NCBI RefSeq assembly: GCF_009870755.1
Contig: NZ_WLZU01000023.1
Location: 1 to 35,400, forward strand
Source of the DNA: Streptococcus halichoeri
Lineage (GTDB): Bacteria; Bacillota; Bacilli; Lactobacillales; Streptococcaceae
DNA: 35,400 nucleotides
Direction: 5' to 3'
Shown: positions 30,209 through 35,400 of the stretch, piece after piece
Layout of the letters: each line of letters begins with the position of its first letter
How positions within the stretch are numbered: position 1 is the first letter of the stretch
Position numbers and translations under genes: made by a program
Notes under the pieces: generated by a model
Database searches by the model: none
The model's input: only the letters and a program-made list of their open reading frames with translations
What the model was told of the DNA's origin: nothing

Positions 30209-30757
30209 ATGACTAAGGCACTCATTTCGATTGATTATACAAATGATTTTGTAGCAACTAATGGTAAGTTGACGGCTGGTCAACCGGCTCAAGCCATTGC
30301 CCAAAACATGGCTGCGGCGACTCAGCAAGCGTTTGCACAGGGCGACTTTATCTTTTTTGCAATTGATAATCATGAAGTGGGTGATCATTTCCATCCAGAA
30401 AGCAAGCTCTTCCCCGAGCATAATCTCAGTGGTACCAGCGGTCGTAAGCTCTACGGGCCGCTGGCTCAGGTTTACCAGACGATTGCTGCTGATAGCCGAG
30501 TATTCTGGCTAGATAAGCGTTATTATTCAGCTTTTGCAGGAACAGATCTAGACATACGTTTGCGTGAGCGAAAGGTTGACACTGTCACTTTGACCGGCGT
30601 CATGACCGATATTTGTGTCTTACATACGGCTATTGACGCCTACAACCTAGGCTACCAGATTGAAGTAGTGGCTGATGCGACAGCTAGCTTGACCCCTGAA
30701 GGGCATGCTTTTGCACTAAATCATTTGGAAAATGTCTTAGGTGCAAAGCTGATTTAA
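30209..30757 (+). CDS. pncA: Nicotinamidase / isochorismatase family hydrolase
   Basis: This enzyme likely converts nicotinamide to nicotinate for NAD salvage, which matters in streptococci that depend on salvage. The 182-residue protein has the isochorismatase fold: D9 in SIDYTNDF, a metal-binding segment FAIDNHEVGDHFHPES, and the catalytic cysteine in TGVMTDICVLHTAIDAYNLGY. The substrate within the family is inferred. It is nearly fused to codY (one base gap), so it is part of the CodY-autoregulated unit, and its terminator follows at 30816-30870. Confidence 0.9.
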   Translation: MTKALISIDYTNDFVATNGKLTAGQPAQAIAQNMAAATQQAFAQGDFIFFAIDNHEVGDHFHPESKLFPEHNLSGTSGRKLYGPLAQVYQTIAADSRVFWLDKRYYSAFAGTDLDIRLRERKVDTVTLTGVMTDICVLHTAIDAYNLGYQIEVVADATASLTPEGHAFALNHLENVLGAKLI

Positions 30758-30815
30758 AAAATAAATAAGGTCTTGGTCTCTAGCTCACCGATAGATGACT
30801 GGCACTTACCTAATC

Positions 30816-30870
30816 AAAAAACGAATGCCTTTGCTTGAGAGAAATCTCCTGCGTCTGGCATTCGTTTTTT
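30816..30870 (+). terminator. codY-pncA terminator
   Basis: A perfect 14-base stem, AAAAAACGAATGCC (30816-30829) with GGCATTCGTTTTTT (30857-30870), has a 27-base loop and ends in six Ts. The A-run makes it active in both directions. Confidence 0.85.
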
Positions 30871-31052
30871 CGTTGGGCAACAAGCGTGGCATCGTAGCTT
30901 TTTTAGTAACCATATGCTCCCTCGAGCTGCTTTGTTCTTGGGCCTTGTCACGACCTTTTTACTCTCGTTTATTTTTTGTATTTGCTCGCCCTGCTAGCTG
31001 GTGCGGTAGGCAGGCCCCCGCAGTACCAGCCAGGCTATTTTAAAAAAATATT

Positions 31053-31063
31053 TATGATATACT
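31053..31063 (+). promoter_or_regulatory. CcpN-like operator 1
   Basis: TATGATATACT is a perfect match to the recalled B. subtilis CcpN consensus TRTGHYATAYW. It lies 8 bases upstream of the -35. Confidence 0.5.
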
Positions 31064-31071
31064 GTTTATCC

Positions 31072-31099
31072 TTGATTTTTTCAAAATAGCTTATATAAT
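31072..31099 (+). promoter_or_regulatory. Promoter of the ccpN-like/PPDK operon
   Basis: TTGATT (31072-31077) and TATAAT (31094-31099) are separated by 16 bases. Transcription would start near 31106, only about 25 bases before the first possible start codon. Confidence 0.7.
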
Positions 31100-31107
31100 A
31101 TATCATA
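31097..31107 (-). promoter_or_regulatory. CcpN-like operator 2
   Basis: On the minus strand TATGATATATT matches TRTGHYATAYW perfectly. It overlaps the end of the -10 and the predicted transcription start. Confidence 0.5.
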
Positions 31108-31117
31108 TAAGATAAAT

Positions 31118-31128
31118 AGTATAGCATA
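31118..31128 (-). promoter_or_regulatory. CcpN-like operator 3
   Basis: On the minus strand TATGCTATACT matches TRTGHYATAYW perfectly. It is 21 bases (two helical turns) from operator 2 and in the same orientation. Confidence 0.5.
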
Positions 31129-31129
31129 T

Positions 31130-31774
31130 ATGAAGGGAGTGGTTATTATTCAGTTAACAAAGCGGCAAGAAGAGATTATCACAATTGTCAAGAATCAAGA
31201 GCCCATTACTGGGGAGCTCATTGCAGAAAGTCTTCAGGTTACGCGTGCCGCCTTGCGCTCGGACTTGGTTGTCTTAACAATGCTAGGCATCTTGGACGCT
31301 AAGCCCAAGGTGGGCTATTTCTATATCGGTCAGTCGCAGGCCTTAAAGGCAGCGAATCCTTTTCAAGAAACACGAGTGTCTGATGTCATGGGCGTGCCCT
31401 TGACGGTTCATCAAGACATTTCCGTCTATGATGTCATTGTGCATATTTTTATGGAAGATGCAGGCTGCGCCTTCATTGTAGATGAACAGGACTACTTATG
31501 TGGCGTTGTGTCTCGCAAGGACCTGTTAAAAACTAGCATTGGTAGCAATGATTTGACCAAAGTTCCAGTGGGCATGATTATGACCAGAATGCCCAATATT
31601 GCCACTGTTGAAGCAGGTGCTTCCCTCTTTACGGCTGCTGAGCGATTGGTTACCAGGCAGGTGGATAGCTTGCCTGTAGTGCAACAAGACAAAAGCCAGG
31701 CTGGGAAGTTTAAAGTGGTCGGCAAACTATCTAAAACCATCCTCTCTAAGTTATTTCTTGAAATACGTGAATAG
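31130..31774 (+). CDS. CcpN-like transcriptional repressor with HTH and CBS domains
   Basis: A winged-helix regulator of the CcpN/YqzB family; in B. subtilis CcpN represses gluconeogenic genes and is encoded beside the PPDK regulatory protein homologue. The N-terminal HTH covers [15 protein letters not shown] through the [24 protein letters not shown] segment. Two CBS motifs follow (about 85-205), a likely nucleotide-sensing part. The start is uncertain. ATG 31130 has no ribosome site, while AAGGGAG (31133-31139) is 8 bases before an ATT at 31148, which would give a protein starting (M)QLTKRQ as in relatives. The product is 214 residues from the ATG. It heads a three-gene operon. Confidence 0.85.
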   Translation: MKGVVIIQLTKRQEEIITIVKNQEPITGELIAESLQVTRAALRSDLVVLTMLGILDAKPKVGYFYIGQSQALKAANPFQETRVSDVMGVPLTVHQDISVYDVIVHIFMEDAGCAFIVDEQDYLCGVVSRKDLLKTSIGSNDLTKVPVGMIMTRMPNIATVEAGASLFTAAERLVTRQVDSLPVVQQDKSQAGKFKVVGKLSKTILSKLFLEIRE

Positions 31775-31788
31775 ATGGAGGTGTCAGT

Positions 31789-32619
31789 ATGGATGATCAA
31801 CTTGTCATTTATATTATTTCAGATTCTTTAGGCGAAACGGCTCGCGCTATTGTTAAAGCTTGTCTGTCTCAGTTTCCACAGCATGAGCATTGGGCCTTTA
31901 AGCGTTTTTCTTATATCAATAATCAGTCCCTTCTGGATCAGATCCTTGAGGAAGCTAGTCAAAGCACAGCCCTATTGATGTTTAGCTTGGTTGATGTCGA
32001 GCTTGCTTCTTATGCCCAGAGGTGCTGTGAAGCCCAGGGTCTGGTCTATGTCGATCTACTCACCAATGTATTGCAGGGCATGTCTCAGCTCTCAGGGTTA
32101 GAACCCCTGGGCACCCCAGGTTTATTGCGTCAATTAGATCAGGATTATTTTGATCGGGTTGCAGCCATCGAATTTGCCGTGAAATATGATGACGGAAAAG
32201 ACCCCCGTGGCATCTTACAAGCAGACCTGGTCTTGCTGGGTATCTCTCGCACTTCTAAAACACCTTTGAGCATGTTTTTAGCGGATAAGGCTATTAAGGT
32301 GGTGAATATTCCCCTGGTGCCCGAGGTTCCCCTGCCTAAGGAATTGGACCTGATCGATCCTAAAAAAATGATTGGTTTGACAAATTCTCTTGACCGATTA
32401 AATCAGGTGCGCAAGATGCGCTTACAGGCCCTAGGCCTGCCAGGGAATGCTAATTATGCCAGTCCAGAAAGGATTTTAGAAGAAGTGAGCTATGCCGAGA
32501 CAGTCATGCAACAGCTCCACTGTCCAATCATCAATGTCTCTGATAAAGCGATTGAAGAAACGGCAACGATTATTTTAGACATGCTAAAAGCTAATAAGCT
32601 AATCACGCGAGACTTATAA
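31789..32619 (+). CDS. Pyruvate, phosphate dikinase regulatory protein (kinase/pyrophosphorylase)
   Basis: A bifunctional enzyme that inactivates PPDK by ADP-dependent phosphorylation of an active-site threonine and reactivates it by phosphate-dependent removal. The 276-residue protein starts with [23 protein letters not shown], the family signature, and carries the ADP-binding loop GISRTSKTP at 151-159. A good GGAGGTG precedes the ATG. It sits 14 bases after the CcpN-like gene and 19 before ppdK, so regulator, controller and target share one transcript. Confidence 0.94.
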   Translation: MDDQLVIYIISDSLGETARAIVKACLSQFPQHEHWAFKRFSYINNQSLLDQILEEASQSTALLMFSLVDVELASYAQRCCEAQGLVYVDLLTNVLQGMSQLSGLEPLGTPGLLRQLDQDYFDRVAAIEFAVKYDDGKDPRGILQADLVLLGISRTSKTPLSMFLADKAIKVVNIPLVPEVPLPKELDLIDPKKMIGLTNSLDRLNQVRKMRLQALGLPGNANYASPERILEEVSYAETVMQQLHCPIINVSDKAIEETATIILDMLKANKLITRDL

Positions 32620-32638
32620 TAAAGGAGAGAGCAAGGTT

Positions 32639-35284
32639 ATGGAGAGAAAATTTGTCTATCATTTTGCAGAAGGTCACAAGGACATGCGGACTTTACTAGG
32701 CGGTAAGGGAGCTAATCTGGCTGAAATGACCCGCATTGGCTTACCCGTCCCGCAAGGTTTTACCATCACAACGCAAGCCTGTAATGATTACTACGAACAC
32801 CATGAAGTGATTCGTGAGCTTATTTTAGAGCAGATTGAAGAAGCACTGGGGGAGCTAGAGAAGGCCAAAGGCCAGCAATTAGGCAGTGCAGACAACCCAC
32901 TGCTTGTCTCGGTGCGCTCAGGAGCGGTCTTTTCGATGCCGGGGATGATGGATACTATTTTAAATCTCGGCCTTAATGACACCAGTGTTAAGGGCTTGGC
33001 GCAAGCTACCCACAATGAACGTTTTGCCTATGATAGCTATCGTCGCTTTATTCAAATGTTTAGTGATGTGGCCAGAGGCTTGCCTAAAACACTATTTGAC
33101 CAGGCCTTAGCTGAGCTTAAAGCAAAACATGGCTATCAAGAGGATACGGAGCTAAGCAGCCAGGATCTAAAAAAGCTTGTCCAAACCTATCAGGCAATCT
33201 ATTTACAGCAGCTGGGTCACCCGTTTCCCCAAGATCCCAAGGAGCAATTGCTCATAGCCATTGAAGCAGTTTTTGATTCCTGGAATAATCCTCGTGCCAA
33301 AGTCTATCGCAAACTCAATGGCATTTCACAAAGCCTTGGCACGGCTGTCACTATTCAGGCTATGGTATTTGGTAATATGGGTGAGACCAGCGGCACTGGG
33401 GTAGCCTTTACCCGCAATCCCTCAACCGGGAAGAACCAGTTATTTGGTGAATACCTCATCAATGCACAGGGCGAAGATGTGGTTGCAGGGATCCGCACCC
33501 CTCAGACCATTGCCAGTTTGGCAGACAAGATGCCTGACCTTTACCAACAATTTGTAAGCGTTGCCAAAAAATTAGAAAACCATTATCGCGACATGCAAGA
33601 CCTTGAATTCACCATCGAAAAGGGCCGCCTCTACATGTTGCAGACCCGTTCTGGGAAACGCACCGCTCAAGCGGCCGTTAAGATTGCAGTTGACCAGGTC
33701 CAAGAAGGGTTAATCAGCCAAGAAGAAGCCATATTGCGCATTGAGCCTCAGCAGTTAGACCACTTGCTACATCCTTCCTTTGCTCCGGCCGATCTAGCGC
33801 AAGCTAACCACCTAGCTACAGGTCTACCAGCTTCACCAGGTGCGGCCTGCGGTCGAGTCTATTTTCATGCACAAGATGCTGTCCAACAAGCCAAAGCTGG
33901 CCAAGCCGTGCTGTTAGTTCGGCAAGAAACATCAGCTGAGGATATTGAAGGCATGATCAGTGCGCAAGGCATTATCACCGCCCGTGGCGGCATGACCTCG
34001 CATGCTGCTGTGGTTGCACGTGGTATGGGGAAACCCTGTGTGGCTGGTTGCAGTCAACTGGTCATTGATGAGGTAAAACGCTGTCTCCGCCTAGGCCAAA
34101 CCACCCTCCAAGAAGGCGACTTCCTCTCGCTAGATGGCAGCACCGGAGCCATCTACCTAGGTCAGGTCCCAATGAGTCAGACCGCCCTTAATGATGATTA
34201 CCAGCAATTCATGGCTTGGGTTGATGCTAAACGTAAGCTGCAGGTGCGCTCAAATGCGGACAAGCCAGCGGACGTTAACATGGCACTTGCCTTTGGCGCG
34301 CAAGGAATTGGCTTATGCCGGACAGAGCACATGTTCTTTGAAGAAAGCCGGATTGCCTTGGTCCGGGAGATGATTTTGGCAAATACCAAACAAGATCGTA
34401 TCCGGGCTTTGGATAAGCTTTTGCCCTTACAACGAGCGGATTTTCAGGCAATGTTTACAGCCTTGAATGGCAAATCCTGCACCATTCGCTTGCTGGACCC
34501 ACCTCTGCACGAATTCTTACCACAAGACGAAGCAGCCCTTGCCGCAATGGCTACTCAGCTAGATTTGCCTCTAGCAGCTATTTATCATCGCCTGCAGGAA
34601 TTGGCGGAGTTTAACCCGATGCTTGGCCATCGCGGCTGTCGCTTGGCGATTACTTATCCAGAAATCTATGAGATGCAAGCGCGAGCGATTGTCCAAGGCG
34701 CCCTCCTAGCTAAACAAGCTGGTATCAAGGTACAGCCAGAGATTATGGTGCCGCTGGTTTCGTCTGCCAAGGAGCTAGCAAGGATCCGCACCTTACTAGA
34801 GCAGACCATCACTCAGGAGCTACAAGCTAAACAGGCAGAGCTGACTTATCAGATTGGAACCATGATTGAGCTACCAAGAGCCTGTGTAACGGCAGATGAG
34901 ATTGCTCAGGTTGCTGATTTCTTTAGCTTTGGGACCAATGATTTGACGCAAATGGGCTTTGGCTTTTCACGAGATGACGCCGGGAAGTTTTTGGGAGATT
35001 ACCTTGAGGAGGGGATTTTAGACAACGATCCGTTCCAAGTGCTTGACCAAAAAGGAATCGGCCGCCTCCTCGCCATGGCTGTTGATTTGGGGCGTAGTGT
35101 TAAGCCTCACCTGCAATTGGGCATTTGTGGTGAGCACGGCGGCGAACCAGCTTCGGTGGCATTTTGCTACCAACAGGGCTTGGATTATGTTTCTTGCTCG
35201 CCGTTTCGGGTTCCTCTTGCTCGGCTTGCGGCCGCTCAAGCTAGCATCAAAAAAGCAGGCCCTGCCATTCTTAGAGATAAATAA
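32639..35284 (+). CDS. ppdK: Pyruvate, phosphate dikinase
   Basis: PPDK interconverts pyruvate + ATP + Pi with PEP + AMP + PPi. The 881-residue protein has the three-part structure. The N-terminal ATP-grasp region has GGKGANLAEM and GTAVTIQAMVFGNMGETSGTG. The swivelling domain has GGMTSHAAVVARGMGKPC with the phosphorylated H455, and T453 as the regulatory site for the upstream kinase. The PEP/pyruvate barrel ends in GICGEHGGEPASV with the catalytic C830. AAAGGAG precedes the ATG. Length is normal. The gene ends in a terminator, and the presence of PPDK suggests use of pyruvate or amino acids to make PEP. Confidence 0.97.
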   Translation: MERKFVYHFAEGHKDMRTLLGGKGANLAEMTRIGLPVPQGFTITTQACNDYYEHHEVIRELILEQIEEALGELEKAKGQQLGSADNPLLVSVRSGAVFSMPGMMDTILNLGLNDTSVKGLAQATHNERFAYDSYRRFIQMFSDVARGLPKTLFDQALAELKAKHGYQEDTELSSQDLKKLVQTYQAIYLQQLGHPFPQDPKEQLLIAIEAVFDSWNNPRAKVYRKLNGISQSLGTAVTIQAMVFGNMGETSGTGVAFTRNPSTGKNQLFGEYLINAQGEDVVAGIRTPQTIASLADKMPDLYQQFVSVAKKLENHYRDMQDLEFTIEKGRLYMLQTRSGKRTAQAAVKIAVDQVQEGLISQEEAILRIEPQQLDHLLHPSFAPADLAQANHLATGLPASPGAACGRVYFHAQDAVQQAKAGQAVLLVRQETSAEDIEGMISAQGIITARGGMTSHAAVVARGMGKPCVAGCSQLVIDEVKRCLRLGQTTLQEGDFLSLDGSTGAIYLGQVPMSQTALNDDYQQFMAWVDAKRKLQVRSNADKPADVNMALAFGAQGIGLCRTEHMFFEESRIALVREMILANTKQDRIRALDKLLPLQRADFQAMFTALNGKSCTIRLLDPPLHEFLPQDEAALAAMATQLDLPLAAIYHRLQELAEFNPMLGHRGCRLAITYPEIYEMQARAIVQGALLAKQAGIKVQPEIMVPLVSSAKELARIRTLLEQTITQELQAKQAELTYQIGTMIELPRACVTADEIAQVADFFSFGTNDLTQMGFGFSRDDAGKFLGDYLEEGILDNDPFQVLDQKGIGRLLAMAVDLGRSVKPHLQLGICGEHGGEPASVAFCYQQGLDYVSCSPFRVPLARLAAAQASIKKAGPAILRDK

Positions 35285-35298
35285 GTACTGATTTTGTG

Positions 35299-35327
35299 AG
35301 ACCTCGTCGAAACCGGCGAGGTCTTTT
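35299..35327 (+). terminator. ppdK operon terminator
   Basis: AGACCTCG (35299-35306) pairs with CGAGGTCT (35317-35324), followed by a run of Ts. Confidence 0.85.
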
Positions 35328-35400
35328 AGGGGTGCTATCAAGAGCTAGGCACACGCAAGCCTCCAGTAAGTAGAGAGAAACTTTTTCGCCGGGCAAGAGC

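Larger units (their letters stand above)
30758..31129. other. Gene-free region between pncA and the CcpN-like gene
   Basis: After the pncA terminator there are about 120 bases with no convincing gene. A bulged 10-base hairpin follows (GCTGGT-GCGG at 30997-31006 with CCGC and ACCAGC at 31018-31030), then the CcpN-like promoter and operators. Confidence 0.5.

Noticed and set aside
30914..30997. 27-residue hydrophobic peptide (MLPRAALFLGLVTTF...)
   Set aside because: It looks membrane-like but has no ribosome site or promoter; chance cannot be excluded.
30795..31043. 82-codon frame downstream of pncA
   Set aside because: It runs through the pncA terminator and a GC-rich hairpin, with no ribosome site and no family resemblance.

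Overview
The window looks like chromosome of a pyogenic-group Streptococcus. The evidence is long runs of gene order that I know from S. pyogenes and its relatives: rpsF-ssb-rpsR, uvrA-pepQ-comEB-efp-asp23-nusB, manA-secA-acpS-alr-recG, and asparaginase-HAD-usp-aminotransferase-codY-pncA. There is also a secreted streptodornase-type nuclease and a secreted EndoS-family IgG endoglycosidase. The species cannot be named from sequence alone. No tRNA, rRNA, CRISPR array, insertion sequence or intact mobile element was seen.

Layout. 1-1480: ribosomal protein S6, SSB and S18 operon with an S6-type leader hairpin, then about 590 bases without a gene that carry two extra terminator-like hairpins. 2073-5158: a minus-strand block of a DUF1129 membrane protein, the CorA magnesium transporter behind a long hairpin-rich leader, and a secreted DNA/RNA nuclease. 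5445-11667: plus-strand housekeeping genes uvrA, an Xaa-Pro peptidase, comEB, efp, an Asp23 protein and nusB. 11855-12834: a scar of a sucrose locus, with a scrB fragment on the minus strand and the last codons of a scrA-like PTS gene on the plus strand, apparently joined by a deletion. 12967-13037: a large perfect palindrome. 13249-15810: the EndoS-like gene. 16195-23587: manA, secA, acpS, alr, recG. 23671-30757: aldo/keto reductase, asparaginase, a HAD-MazG-like fusion, a universal stress protein, an aminotransferase, codY and pncA. 31130-35284: a CcpN-like repressor, the PPDK regulatory protein and pyruvate phosphate dikinase, ending in a terminator.

How the genes work together. Several blocks concern carbon and nitrogen control. 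CodY has a near-consensus CodY box just upstream of its own promoter. The terminal operon pairs a CcpN-type regulator with PPDK and its regulatory kinase, and three perfect matches to the recalled Bacillus CcpN operator surround its promoter. This suggests an autoregulated pyruvate-to-PEP switch. The host-interaction genes are the nuclease and the endoglycosidase. The endoglycosidase appears mosaic: its catalytic half resembles EndoS2 of S. pyogenes and its leucine-rich/carbohydrate-binding half resembles EndoS. It sits where sucrose genes have been lost.

Comparisons to named proteins and operator consensuses are from memory; no database search was run.
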